Source of the DNA: Marivirga tractuosa DSM 4126
Lineage (GTDB): Bacteria; Bacteroidota; Bacteroidia; Cytophagales; Cyclobacteriaceae
NCBI RefSeq assembly: GCF_000183425.1
Contig: NC_014759.1
Coordinates: forward strand, 4,331,001 to 4,395,000
Length of the DNA stretch: 64,000 nucleotides
Direction: 5' to 3'
Every line of letters begins with the position of its first letter. Within the stretch, counting starts at the first letter, position 1. The position numbers and the translations under genes were made by a program. Positions 17,560 to 26,776 of the stretch are shown here, piece after piece. Below the pieces are notes generated by a model. That model was not told where the DNA came from, made no database searches, and was given only the letters and a program-made list of their open reading frames with translations.

Positions 17560-18069
17560 TTAGCGTTTTAAAGCTTTTAATTTCTCTTTGCTAAATTTTT
17601 CAGGATACTCTTCATACCACTTGCTAACTGTTTCAGCTCCCAGTTTGTCGTAAATGTAGGACAACTGTTGACTTAATTTTTCTTCTTGGTGCTTTTCAAA
17701 TTTTTGTTTTTCAACATCACTATCAAAACCTTTTACCTTTGCTGAGGGAAGAGTAGGTTCATGATGCACAAACAAATTAAGCTTATCATTGCAAAACTTC
17801 TGATAAGAACGTGTATGCAAAATGAAGTTATGCCACATCTCATCAATGATCAGTAATGAGCTGTCAATAAAGAGACGAAATCGTTTCTTTTCTTTGATAT
17901 TTTCGGAAGCTAACCATAGCCATTTTTTGGTCTCTTGTAAGATTTCTTCTGCATCCTCACGATTTATGGAATATCTTTCCATAAAACCTTCGATGATGAT
18001 ATGATCCTCATTGCTATCTAATGCTCTTAGTAAGCTTTCATTAGATTTATCAGTTGCTGATTGAAACAT
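17560..18069 (-). CDS. DUF1399/GRDP-like protein
   Basis: The cytoplasmic-looking protein has 169 residues, with no signal or membrane segment. The central part (FIDSSLLIIDEMWHNFILHTRSYQKFCN, about 65-92) resembles the core of plant and bacterial glycine-rich-domain-like proteins (DUF1399), which have the pattern D..WH....h...Y..FC. The C-terminal third is charged and helical. The function is unknown. It lies 19 bases downstream of a 42-codon gene under one promoter and before a terminator, so the two form a closed two-gene unit. Confidence 0.6.
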   Translation of the reverse strand: MFQSATDKSNESLLRALDSNEDHIIIEGFMERYSINREDAEEILQETKKWLWLASENIKEKKRFRLFIDSSLLIIDEMWHNFILHTRSYQKFCNDKLNLFVHHEPTLPSAKVKGFDSDVEKQKFEKHQEEKLSQQLSYIYDKLGAETVSKWYEEYPEKFSKEKLKALKR

Positions 18070-18088
18070 GAGACTTAAAGTATCGATA

Positions 18089-18217
18089 TTAATTGCTTAC
18101 ACAATTTGTCTCACATAACTGATGCTGATTTGTTTTCTTGTCTCTTAAGATTCTCTTTAATAATTGTTCTTTTTCTGTGTTTACCTTTGACCTAGTTTTT
18201 GTAGTAGTAGTTTGCAT
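18089..18217 (-). CDS. 42-residue cysteine-containing peptide upstream of the DUF1399-like gene
   Basis: The ATG at 18217-18215 opens 42 codons ending TAA. The product has a Thr-rich start (MQTTTTKTRSK), a basic helical centre (EKEQLLKRILRDKKT) and a C-terminal part QHQLCETNCVSN with a CxxxC pair. A near-perfect promoter lies 40 bases upstream, and the next gene follows after 19 bases. The shape (charged leader-like part, short Cys-containing tail) recalls a modified-peptide precursor, but no known modifying enzyme is nearby. It could also be a small regulatory protein. Translation is inferred from context. Confidence 0.55.
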   Translation of the reverse strand: MQTTTTKTRSKVNTEKEQLLKRILRDKKTNQHQLCETNCVSN

Positions 18218-18256
18218 TTCTTGTACTTTTTGGAGTTAAATAAAATTTTCAGAGCG

Positions 18257-18286
18257 CAAAGGTATTTTCTGATAATTAGTAAACAA
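18257..18286 (-). promoter_or_regulatory. Promoter of the peptide and DUF1399 operon
   Basis: On the minus strand TTGTTT (18286-18281) precedes TACCTTTG (18264-18257). From the TTG to the -7 element there are 19 bases, matching the Bacteroidota housekeeping consensus. The start site would be near 18250, about 33 bases before the peptide ATG. Confidence 0.75.
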
Positions 18287-18514
18287 GTAAAAACACAACT
18301 ATTTGAAATACTGTATTTTAACCGATTTAATAAATCATGATATATTTAATTATAATATAAATATATCAATATATTTATTGAAACAGTTATTTAAAAATGT
18401 TCATAAAATTGAGTAAGTTTTAAGTGGTTTTTTGATGACTTAATTATCATAATTCTTAGAAGATTAAAATATCAACTAGAGAATTATTTAAATGTTTAAA
18501 TTGCATTAAACCTA

Positions 18515-19783
18515 TTAGGTCTTTTTCTTTTTCTTCTTCGCAGCCGGAAATAAAATATTATTTAAGATCAATCTATAACCAGGAGAATTGGGATGTAAAT
18601 TCAAATCTGTTGGAGGTTCGCCTACAAAGTGTTGGTAGTCTTCTGGATCATGACCGCCATAGAAAGTCCAAAAGCCATCACCAAAAATCCCGTGAATATA
18701 GCGCGCTTCATTGATGGAGGAATTTTCTCCTAAAATAACAACATCTGGTTTTATTAATTTCTTTTTATAAGCGGTAGTTTGTCCCATGAAGCCTTTTACT
18801 AGCTTTTCATGATTTTGAGTCAACATAGTTGGAATTGGATCCCACTTTGCCGAGAATTCAAATAAGGTGAAGAAATCATTTCCTTCTTTTATTCCAGGTC
18901 TGTCAATTTGGTTTTGGTCAATATTTGAGTACTCATATTCTAGCGGGTTCATTTCAAGTTTAAAGTCCTCAAAAGCTAGGGTCTGCTCATAATCTAATTT
19001 TTCTTGTGCATCGGGGTCTGCCGGATCTCCATCATACATTCTTGCTGCTAGGTCAACACCAGCTGCCGACAAGGCAATATCATAGGTGTCGGTTGCTGAG
19101 CACATAGCAAATAGAAAACCTCCCTTATTAACAAAGCTTCTTATTTTATGCGTAATTGCGAGTTTAAGTTGAGATACTTTTCTGAACCCATGCTTTTTTG
19201 CCATAGCTTCATATTCTTTCTGTTGCTCTATATACCAAGGTTGATTGGCATAACTGCGGTAGAATTTACCATATTGGCCGGTGAAATCTTCGTGGTGTAA
19301 ATGCAACCAATCGTAATCCGATAAACCTTCTGTCATGATCTCATCATCGAAAATAACATCGTAAGGAATTTCAGCATAAGTTAATACCAAGGTTACAGCA
19401 TCATCCCAAGGCTGTTTTGATTTTGGAGAATAGACGGCAATTTTGGGCACTTTATCTAAACGCATTGCATCTTTATTGGAGGAAGGACTGGCTATTTCAT
19501 CTAACATATTATTGGCAACTGCATCAGAAATAATCTCATAAGAAACACCTCTAATGATTAATTCATTAACGATTGACTGCTTGCTTTCAATCATAAAACT
19601 GCCTCCTCTATAGTTTAGTAGCCAATCAACAGGGATTTCTTTCTCTAAAACCCAAAAAGCTACTCCATAGGCTTTCAAATGATTGGACTGCTCCTCATCC
19701 ATAGGAACTAAAATTTGATTCGCTTTCAGAGCTTGGGTGGAGAGAAAAATAATAAGTATATAAAGAAAAATTTTTCGTGTCAT
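18515..19783 (-). CDS. Exported protein of unknown function (often misnamed asparagine synthetase B)
   Basis: The protein has 422 residues with a signal peptide (hydrophobic 5-20, cleavage near LKAN). Relatives in Bacteroidota are frequently labelled asparagine synthetase B, but I see neither the N-terminal catalytic Cys of a class II glutaminase nor a synthetase ATP loop. Segments such as KIAVYSPKSKQPWDDAVTLVLTY and GGFLFAMCSATDTYDIAL look more like a Rossmann or glutamine-amidotransferase-like fold. The tail is a run of lysines. It stands alone between intergenic regions. I expect a periplasmic role but cannot name it. Confidence 0.6.
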   Translation of the reverse strand: MTRKIFLYILIIFLSTQALKANQILVPMDEEQSNHLKAYGVAFWVLEKEIPVDWLLNYRGGSFMIESKQSIVNELIIRGVSYEIISDAVANNMLDEIASPSSNKDAMRLDKVPKIAVYSPKSKQPWDDAVTLVLTYAEIPYDVIFDDEIMTEGLSDYDWLHLHHEDFTGQYGKFYRSYANQPWYIEQQKEYEAMAKKHGFRKVSQLKLAITHKIRSFVNKGGFLFAMCSATDTYDIALSAAGVDLAARMYDGDPADPDAQEKLDYEQTLAFEDFKLEMNPLEYEYSNIDQNQIDRPGIKEGNDFFTLFEFSAKWDPIPTMLTQNHEKLVKGFMGQTTAYKKKLIKPDVVILGENSSINEARYIHGIFGDGFWTFYGGHDPEDYQHFVGEPPTDLNLHPNSPGYRLILNNILFPAAKKKKKKT

Positions 19784-19919
19784 TTTTAATAAAATTCAAT
19801 TCTTAAATGTATAACTAAATATAATATATGGAGTTTCAAATCAAAGTTTCTTACTTTTATGTAATATATCGTGAATAATCACATTAAATTGCTAAAATTT
19901 ACAAAAAAATATACTGCTT

Positions 19920-21158
19920 TTGGATTATCTGGAAAATATTAAAGAGGGCGTAAGATCGATTAAGGGCAATCGATTAAGAACCATATTGACGGCTGCAATT
20001 ATTGCAATTGGTATCACAGCTTTAGTTGGAATATTAACTGCTATTGATGGAATACAGAATTCTGTCAGTGGCAATTTGGCTGGTTTAGGAGCTAATAATT
20101 TTGATATTGAGACTAGAGGGCAAGACGGAAGAAGAAGTACTTCTGACGGAAAGAAGGAAAAAACCTATGAACCAATAGGTTACAAAGAGGCTGTTCAATT
20201 TAAAAGTAAATACAACTTTGTTGGAGATGTATCCATATCGACCAGAATAACTGGAAGTGCTGAATTAAAATACAAATCCGAGAAGACGACTCCGACCATT
20301 CGAGTTTATGCTTCAGATGAAAATTATTTGATTCAAAATGCATATGAAATTGAGAAGGGTAGAAACTTTTCTCCCTTGGAAATTCAAAACAATAGTGGGG
20401 TGGTTATCCTAGGTGCAAATGTGGTTGATAAGTTATTCAAAGAAAATGTTGACCCAATTAATAAAGATATCTCCTTTTTCGGAGCACGTTTTAAGGTAAT
20501 CGGAGTATTGGAAGAGCAAGGTGGAATGGGCGGTGGAGGTGCCGACCAGTCTGTAGTAATTCCAGTGGGGCTATCTACCTTATTTGCAAATCGCACTTTG
20601 CAGTATGGGATAACGGTTTCTTTACCTGATCCAATTTTGATGGAGCAAGGCATTGCTGAAGCAACTGGTGTGATGCGTGGAATTAGAAGTGATGGAATCG
20701 GTCAGGAAAATTCCTTCAAAATTGAAAAAAGTGAATCTCTAGCAGAAAGGTTAGAGGAAATTGCGGGATATTTAAGAATTGGAGGTTTTGCTATAGGAGC
20801 CATTACGCTCTTAGGTGCATCCATAGGTCTGATGAATATAATGATGGTGTCAGTTACAGAAAGAACAAGGGAAATAGGTATCAGAAAAGCAATCGGGGCA
20901 TCGCCAACGAAAATAAGGCTACAATTTTTATGGGAAGCAATTGTAATATGCCAAATTGGAGGAATAGCGGGCATTATTTTAGGTATTAGCATAGGTAATG
21001 GAATATCTGCGATAATTGGTGATGGTGGCTTTGTTGTTCCTTGGTTGTGGATGATTGTGGGTGTTATTATTTGTGTAGTAGTTGGATTGATTTCTGGGTA
21101 TTATCCGGCTTTTAAAGCTTCCAAACTAGATCCTATCGAATCATTAAGATATGAGTGA
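19920..21158 (+). CDS. MacB-type ABC transporter permease
   Basis: The protein has 412 residues. A first helix after [23 protein letters not shown] is followed by a large periplasmic MacB-PCD domain (about 45-265), then three helices in an FtsX domain (about 275-405, with [25 protein letters not shown]). It would work with an ATPase in export of lipoproteins, peptides or drugs. No ATPase gene is adjacent. The likely start is TTG at 19920, because an in-frame stop lies at 19893 and no ATG follows before the conserved N-terminus. Confidence 0.88.
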   Translation: MDYLENIKEGVRSIKGNRLRTILTAAIIAIGITALVGILTAIDGIQNSVSGNLAGLGANNFDIETRGQDGRRSTSDGKKEKTYEPIGYKEAVQFKSKYNFVGDVSISTRITGSAELKYKSEKTTPTIRVYASDENYLIQNAYEIEKGRNFSPLEIQNNSGVVILGANVVDKLFKENVDPINKDISFFGARFKVIGVLEEQGGMGGGGADQSVVIPVGLSTLFANRTLQYGITVSLPDPILMEQGIAEATGVMRGIRSDGIGQENSFKIEKSESLAERLEEIAGYLRIGGFAIGAITLLGASIGLMNIMMVSVTERTREIGIRKAIGASPTKIRLQFLWEAIVICQIGGIAGIILGISIGNGISAIIGDGGFVVPWLWMIVGVIICVVVGLISGYYPAFKASKLDPIESLRYE

Positions 21159-21174
21159 TCGATAAGTAAAACTC

Positions 21175-21951
21175 ATGAAAAAATACTTTTTCTTCATATT
21201 ATTTATTGGATTGTCCTTTTCGCTGGTGGGCAAAGACAGTTATTTCAGAGGTTTTTACCATGGAAAAAATGTGTTTGTCCGAAACCCGTATTTAGGACAA
21301 GATTCTGGTTTTTGTATTGAGGAGATTTATTTGAATGGTGATTTAGTAGTTGAAAATCCAAAAGTGTCTGCCTATGAGATTGATATGCAGAATCTTGAAC
21401 AAGAAAGTAGGGTGGTAATTCGAATTGTGCATCATGACGATTGTGAACCGGAACTCACCAACCCAGAAGTTATTCGAGGAGATTTGAAATTTAGTTGGCT
21501 GAAAGTTTATGTAGATGAGAATCAAATAATTTGGCTAACAACCAAAGAATCTAAAGATGGATTTTACATTGTAGAAAAAGACACTAAAGATGGATGGTTC
21601 CCGATAGATACTGTCAAGACGAAGGGTGGGATTTTTATTAATCAACATAGCTTAGAATTAGATCATGTTCAAGGAGATAATCTCTATAGAGTCCAATATC
21701 ATGATCCTGAAATGGAAGTTAAGGTTTCGGAGAGCTTTAATTTTCATTCTGATAAAAGGGAAATTACTCACGCCATTGATGAAGAGAAATGGATTATAGA
21801 ATTTACCGAAGAAGTGAGTTATTTGCTTTATGATGAAAACAGCAGGATAATCAAAAGAGGGAAAGATGTTTCCTGTAACATCCAAAAGCTGCCAAGAGGA
21901 AAGTACATGATCAAATATGACGGCAAGGAAATCTATTTTGATAAGAAGTAA
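21175..21951 (+). CDS. Exported protein of unknown function
   Basis: The protein has 258 residues with a signal peptide (MKKYFFFILFIGLSFSLVG). The first third (FRGFYHGKNVFVRNPYLGQDSGFCIEEIYLNG) is found near the start of many Bacteroidota exported proteins of unknown role. The rest is beta-rich, and the end (YDENSRIIKRGKDVSCNIQKLPRGKYMIKYDGK) resembles a sorting-type or immunoglobulin-like strand set. It lies 16 bases after the ABC permease gene and is probably cotranscribed with it. I do not recognise a specific family. Confidence 0.55.
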   Translation: MKKYFFFILFIGLSFSLVGKDSYFRGFYHGKNVFVRNPYLGQDSGFCIEEIYLNGDLVVENPKVSAYEIDMQNLEQESRVVIRIVHHDDCEPELTNPEVIRGDLKFSWLKVYVDENQIIWLTTKESKDGFYIVEKDTKDGWFPIDTVKTKGGIFINQHSLELDHVQGDNLYRVQYHDPEMEVKVSESFNFHSDKREITHAIDEEKWIIEFTEEVSYLLYDENSRIIKRGKDVSCNIQKLPRGKYMIKYDGKEIYFDKK

Positions 21952-22195
21952 TTATTCATTAGTAATCTTCGGATAGAATTTTTTGCGCAATTGTCCATTT
22001 AATCCTCGTTCTGGTTAATGAAATCGATGTTTTTGTAGATTAGCAATTAGACGATTTCAATTGTCAGACCACATTACGATTCTTGAGTTAGTTTTAAGAT
22101 GCAATAGGTACGAACTGGGAAGTTCGCATTTAGGGTTACGAGCAAGGAAGTTCCTGGCAGGGAAATGCCTTGTAGAGAAATTCAATAGATAAGAA

Positions 22196-22223
22196 CGTCA
22201 TCCCTTTGAAGAAAGGGATGACG
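22196..22223. repeat. Perfect GTCATCCC hairpin, copy 1
   Basis: Arms CGTCATCCCTTT (22196-22207) and AAAGGGATGACG (22212-22223) pair perfectly around a GAAG loop. A decayed copy in the opposite loop orientation is at 32931-32959, so this is a dispersed palindrome and not a local terminator. Confidence 0.7.
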
Positions 22224-22305
22224 CACGGAATATAATACAATGAATAATTGCTTTCATAGTGCAGTAAATGTAATTTTTTTCCTCTAAGCTAGGGCAAGCT
22301 TCGCC

Positions 22306-22380
22306 TAGATTGGTCCAAGCGGACGCTTGAACCAGAGCAAAATTGAACCTAATTGCACTAGCGCAAGCGTCCGCTTGTGC
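22306..22380. repeat. 75-bp paired palindrome (AAGCGGACGCTT family), copy 1
   Basis: A first arm of 30 bases (22306-22335, core CAAGCG-GA-CGCTTG flanked by GGT and ACC) and a second arm of 20 bases (22361-22380, core CAAGCG-TC-CGCTTG flanked by GC and GC) are separated by 25 bases. The unit at 29677-29751 has exactly the same length and order. Confidence 0.8.
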
Positions 22381-22595
22381 TTAGAACTAGAAGCGAGCTT
22401 CCCAGTTCGTGCTTTTTAACCCATTTATAATTCAAAATATAGGACTTATTCTCCTTTAAACACTACTTTTTCCAACTTTTCATTCTTGATTTCTTAGATA
22501 AATACAAATTTAATTCTAACAAACGCTTGTAAGTTAGATTTAAGTTTTGCAAATTACTCTGCATACAGCATAAATTATAACCAAAACTAATCACT

Positions 22596-24140
22596 ATGGA
22601 AATGAGAAAAATTTTAACAGTATTATTAGCTTCAGCTCTTTTATGGTCTTGTGCCCAAGATGATGAAGATTTGAGCTTAATTGATGAAAATGTTCAGCCA
22701 GAACAAGAGATTGACATTGTCCCCAAATCGGAAATTGATGCCATTATTAGAAGCGCATTGGAGGAGAAAAACGAATTCAATTGGTCAGAATTGAATGATG
22801 TACAGTTATGGAGTGCTTTAGTCCATTCAGATAGCATTCTTACAGTCGGTTATTTAGCCTCAGGTGAGAGCAATATTAATGAAAGAATAACTGCCATTAA
22901 TGTTCAAGATCCTAATTGGGTAAATTCTAGAATAGATATTATTGAGGAAACCCGAGCTGTACTTGAAAGAAAAAGACAGCAGAATATTACCGATGAGGAA
23001 TTGCCAAATTTCTCACATGAAGTATTGCCGTTTGTAGAAATGAAGGTGTATGACCTTGAAGTGATCAATAGATTACGATCTTTGGATAATGTTCGATATG
23101 TTGAGCCACTAAGTTATCAAGTAGATTTTCAAAAGTATGGAGAAAATGAGCGCTACAGTGATTCTGGATGTTCAAATGATCCTAATTACAACTTGTCAGG
23201 GCTTTATACTGACATTGCGCCTGGTGCTAAAATGTCTTGGAATTACCCGCAGATGGGCATTGATCAGGCATGGAATTATAGTACTGGTGCAGGTATTACA
23301 ATAGGTATGATTGATACTGGTCTATCACCTGACCAAGCAAAACTAGGAAGCCAATTCAATTCAGGATATTCACAAAATAGAACAGTAGAAAGAATTGGAA
23401 CCTATCAAACGGGCTCGTGGTGGTGGAAGAAATATGATGGCCCAGATGATAAATGCGGTCATGGAACTTCAATGGCAGGTGCGGCTACTGCTCCAAGAAG
23501 TAATGACGGCTCCGCAGTTGGAGTAGCCTATAATGCTAATTTAGTTGGTGTTAGAGGTACAAGTGATGTTATTGTAAACGGGGGTAATGAAAAAGACGGA
23601 GTTACAGAAGCCTTGGTTTATTTAGGAAATCGCTCTGATGTTAAAATCATCAGCATGTCAATAGGAGATGTTTTCAATAATTCCAAAGTAGCAGACGGGA
23701 TTCGTTATGCTTATGGAAGAGGCAAGTTGATTTTTGCTGCTGCTGGAACTTCCACTAGCTGGACAAACTGGTATGGCGTTATTTTTCCAGCAAACATGAA
23801 TGAAACGGTGGCTGTTACTGGTGTAAAAGAAGGACAATATGAAAGATGTAATACTTGTCATTCGGGTAGCAAAGTAGACTTCACCGTGATCATGGAAAAA
23901 GCCGGGTCTGATGCCCATCCTCTTTCAGTAGCTATGAGTGGAAACCAGCCTTCAACCGTTGGCGGTTCCTCAGTGGCTACAGCTACAACTGCAGGAATTG
24001 CAGCATTAGTATGGTCCAAAAATCCATCATGGAACAGGGATCAAGTTTTACAAAAACTGAGAGAGTCATCAGATTTTTATCCAAATAGGAACTCACAATT
24101 TGGATACGGAAACTTAAATGCACTAACTGCAGTGCAATAA
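22596..24140 (+). CDS. Subtilisin-like (S8) serine protease, lipoprotein
   Basis: The protein has 514 residues. A lipobox (LLWSC, Cys19) implies attachment to a membrane. A propeptide-like region (about 30-180) precedes the peptidase domain, with Asp240 in GMIDTG, His289 in CGHGTSMAG and Ser459 in GGSSVATA. The oxyanion-hole Asn expected in the motif AAGN appears to be Thr (FAAAGTST near 380-387). A CNTCH sequence (418-422) has the form of a heme-c motif. No type IX sorting domain follows. The gene stands alone with its own terminator. It is probably a cell-surface protease for peptide nutrition or protein processing. Confidence 0.85.
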   Translation: MEMRKILTVLLASALLWSCAQDDEDLSLIDENVQPEQEIDIVPKSEIDAIIRSALEEKNEFNWSELNDVQLWSALVHSDSILTVGYLASGESNINERITAINVQDPNWVNSRIDIIEETRAVLERKRQQNITDEELPNFSHEVLPFVEMKVYDLEVINRLRSLDNVRYVEPLSYQVDFQKYGENERYSDSGCSNDPNYNLSGLYTDIAPGAKMSWNYPQMGIDQAWNYSTGAGITIGMIDTGLSPDQAKLGSQFNSGYSQNRTVERIGTYQTGSWWWKKYDGPDDKCGHGTSMAGAATAPRSNDGSAVGVAYNANLVGVRGTSDVIVNGGNEKDGVTEALVYLGNRSDVKIISMSIGDVFNNSKVADGIRYAYGRGKLIFAAAGTSTSWTNWYGVIFPANMNETVAVTGVKEGQYERCNTCHSGSKVDFTVIMEKAGSDAHPLSVAMSGNQPSTVGGSSVATATTAGIAALVWSKNPSWNRDQVLQKLRESSDFYPNRNSQFGYGNLNALTAVQ

Positions 24141-24167
24141 ACTATTTTAAATGCTGTATGGTAAAAG

Positions 24168-24199
24168 GCTGTTTTATATTAAATAAGACAGCTTTTTTT
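24168..24199 (+). terminator. Intrinsic terminator of the protease gene
   Basis: A 10-bp stem (24168-24177 with 24183-24192, one G-U pair) is followed by seven T residues. It starts 28 bases after the protease stop. Confidence 0.75.
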
Positions 24200-24237
24200 A
24201 TTTTTATATTTGTCCCGTCCTGAAATAGCGCAACCCA

Positions 24238-24388
24238 GCGCAAGTGTCCGCTTGTGCTTTTTTATGGCCCAAAGATTGAATTCATCACGGTAGATTGGTC
24301 CAAGCGGACGCTTGAACCAGTAAGCAGTCATTTGCATAGTTCAAGCGCCCGCTTGGACTTTACATAGCTGGCAAGCGTCTGCTTGTGC
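24238..24388. repeat. Paired palindromes (AAGCGGACGCTT family), expanded copy
   Basis: Four arms of the same family lie in a row: 24238-24257 (second-arm type), 24291-24320 (identical to the first arm at 22306), 24339-24358 and 24370-24388. The rest of the 384-base gap up to the TonB receptor is AT-rich without an ORF. Confidence 0.8.
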
Positions 24389-24524
24389 TATAATTATTAA
24401 GTACCAAATAATCCAATCCCTCATTCCCTACACTTCATCCTAGTAATTCTACACTTCAGTCATATTTAATTTATATTAATAGAAAACTACCCCACATTTG
24501 GTGCATAGAAAAAAATGAAGCACC

Positions 24525-26675
24525 ATGAAAAAGTTCATCACCATATTACTCATCATATCAAGTTTCGGAGTGGAGGCACAGAACATAATCTCAGGTTATG
24601 TAACTTCTACCAAAGGAGACAGCCTGCCGGGCGTGAGTGTTTATATTAAAAATACCTATGACGGAACCTCAACAAATGCAAAAGGCTTCTTTTCATTTAA
24701 AACTGCTGTTAATGGCAGCCAATTTTTAGTTGCACAATCAGTAGGTTATAAAAATCAAGAGCTAGCTGTTAACTTGAATGAATCGCCTCTACAAATTGAA
24801 ATTCAACTTAAAGAAGCTATTGACCAATTAAATGCTGTAACCATAACGGCAGGAGCCATGGAAGCTTCTGACGAAAATAAAGCAGTGGTGCTAAAGCCTT
24901 TGGATATTGTAACTACGCCAAGTGCAATGGGTGATATCATTGGTGCATTTCAAACTTTACCAGGAACATCAACAGTGGGGAATGATGGGAGGTTGTTTGT
25001 TAGAGGTGGTGATGCTTCTGAAACCGCCATTTTTATTGATGGGCTTCAAGTAGGAAATGCATTTGGTACTACCGCTTCAAATGTACCTACTCGCACTCGA
25101 TTTAGTCCGAATCTTTTTAAAGGTTCCTTTTTTAGTACTGGTGGATATTCGGCTGAATATGGTCAGGCCTTATCCTCCGCTTTAGCTTTAAATACGGTAG
25201 ATATTCCACTTCGAAGTCAAGGAGATGTAAGCATTATGTCATTGGGTGGAGGTTATATACAAACTTTGGTTGGTAAAAATAACAGCATAACGGCTTCGGC
25301 TAATTATTTTGATCTTTCTCCTTATCAATCACTAATAAAGCAAAACTTCGATTGGGAGCGTAGCCCGTATGGTTGGGATTTTTCAGTTGCTGGTACTCAA
25401 AAAGTAGGCAATGGTGGTTTTCTAAAAGCTTACTTCCAAAAAGAATCAAATGGTTTAAAATTATGGCAAAAGCAGCCTGGTGATACGGGCAGAGGTAATC
25501 TGATTGGTATTAAAAATGATTATACCTATGCACAAAGTAACATCAAACTGATTGGGCAAAATAACTGGAGCTATACTGCTGGGATTTCGTACTCAGATAA
25601 TTTTGATCAATTTGATTTAAGTGGTCAAAAAGTGAATCAACGAAGCAGATTGATACATGCCAAAGGAGTAGCTATAAAAGATTTTTCAGATGCGATTTCC
25701 TTGAAAACAGGTTTGGAAAGCACTTGGTCAATTTTTGAAGAATCGCTGGTAAATGAAGGACTGACTAGAGATTTTTTGGATCAACGCTATAATGTGTTTG
25801 TTGAGTCAGATTATTATTTGAGCAATCAACTGATTTTCAGAGGTGGAGTAAGGTCTGGCTACAGCATACTAGGTGATGAACTTTGGGTAGATCCTAGAGC
25901 CTCAGTTTCATATAAATTTGAACATGAAGGGCAACTATCTTTTGCCTATGGTAGATTTAGTCAGCTTCCGATGGATAAGTTTAGAGTCCTAAATAATAGC
26001 TTAGGAAATACTGAGGCAGAGCACTTTATTTTAAATTATTTTATTTCCAAAAAGGGCAGAACATTCCGAGCTGAAGCTTTCCATAAATCTTACGATAACT
26101 TAATTACTTTCAGTGGATCAAATTTAGCACCTGAAAATATCTCCCTAAGTGGAACTGGCTACGCAAAAGGGATGGATTTCTTCTATAGAGATCGAAAATC
26201 CATTAAAGAGACTGATTTTTGGGTGACTTATAGTTTTGTAGACTCGAAAAGAAAGTTTGATTCCTTCGAAACGCAAGTGCAACCTAGTTTTGCACCAAAA
26301 CATAATGCCTCAATAGTAGCTAAACATTTTGTTTCTGCTCTTCAATCTCAAATTGGAATGTCATTTAGTTTTAATGATGGATATGTTTTTACAAATCCAA
26401 ATTTAGCAGGAGAACAAAATTCCAAAACCAAAAGCTTTCAGGATTTGAGCCTTAGCTGGAGTTATTTACCAAAACCCAACCTCATCATTCATTTAGCATG
26501 TAGTAATGTGCTAGGGCGAGATAATATTTTCGGTTATCAATATGCTTCTCAACCTAATGAATCAGGTTTAGTCCCTGGAATGCCTATTGCACAGGGGGCT
26601 CCTCGGTTCTTATTTATGGGAATTTTCTTAACCCTTTCAAAAGACAAAACAGCAAATCAATTAAACAACTTATAA
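24525..26675 (+). CDS. TonB-dependent receptor with carboxypeptidase-like N-terminal domain
   Basis: The protein has 716 residues with a signal peptide (to GVEAQ). A CarboxypepD_reg-like domain (ISGYVTSTKGDSLPGVSVYIKNT...TSTNAKGFFSF, about 20-105) is followed by a plug (SAMGDIIGAFQTLPGTSTVGNDGRLFVRGGDASETAIFIDGLQVG, about 130-225) and a barrel to the end. It imports a large nutrient or metal chelate through the outer membrane, powered by TonB. It is at the small end for the family. No SusD partner lies beside it, so a polysaccharide locus is unlikely. An exported TPR-like gene follows after about 100 bases. Confidence 0.88.
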   Translation: MKKFITILLIISSFGVEAQNIISGYVTSTKGDSLPGVSVYIKNTYDGTSTNAKGFFSFKTAVNGSQFLVAQSVGYKNQELAVNLNESPLQIEIQLKEAIDQLNAVTITAGAMEASDENKAVVLKPLDIVTTPSAMGDIIGAFQTLPGTSTVGNDGRLFVRGGDASETAIFIDGLQVGNAFGTTASNVPTRTRFSPNLFKGSFFSTGGYSAEYGQALSSALALNTVDIPLRSQGDVSIMSLGGGYIQTLVGKNNSITASANYFDLSPYQSLIKQNFDWERSPYGWDFSVAGTQKVGNGGFLKAYFQKESNGLKLWQKQPGDTGRGNLIGIKNDYTYAQSNIKLIGQNNWSYTAGISYSDNFDQFDLSGQKVNQRSRLIHAKGVAIKDFSDAISLKTGLESTWSIFEESLVNEGLTRDFLDQRYNVFVESDYYLSNQLIFRGGVRSGYSILGDELWVDPRASVSYKFEHEGQLSFAYGRFSQLPMDKFRVLNNSLGNTEAEHFILNYFISKKGRTFRAEAFHKSYDNLITFSGSNLAPENISLSGTGYAKGMDFFYRDRKSIKETDFWVTYSFVDSKRKFDSFETQVQPSFAPKHNASIVAKHFVSALQSQIGMSFSFNDGYVFTNPNLAGEQNSKTKSFQDLSLSWSYLPKPNLIIHLACSNVLGRDNIFGYQYASQPNESGLVPGMPIAQGAPRFLFMGIFLTLSKDKTANQLNNL

Positions 26676-26776
26676 ATCTAAAAATTATGAAATCGAGCAT
26701 TGCAAAAAGTTATTTACAAAGATGATTTTCGAATGCGAGATTCCATATAGCAAAGTAAAAACTAAATAATAATCAT

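Larger units (their letters stand above)
21952..22595. other. Repeat-rich intergenic region
   Basis: These 644 bases without an ORF contain a perfect GTCATCCC hairpin (22196-22223), a near-palindrome CTAGGGC...GCCTAG (22289-22308) and a 75-base paired palindrome (22306-22380). The promoter of the downstream protease must lie at the right end, but no clear consensus is seen. Confidence 0.6.

Noticed and set aside
22196-24388. CRISPR array
   Set aside because: The repeats are palindromic, unequally spaced and few; there are no cas genes.
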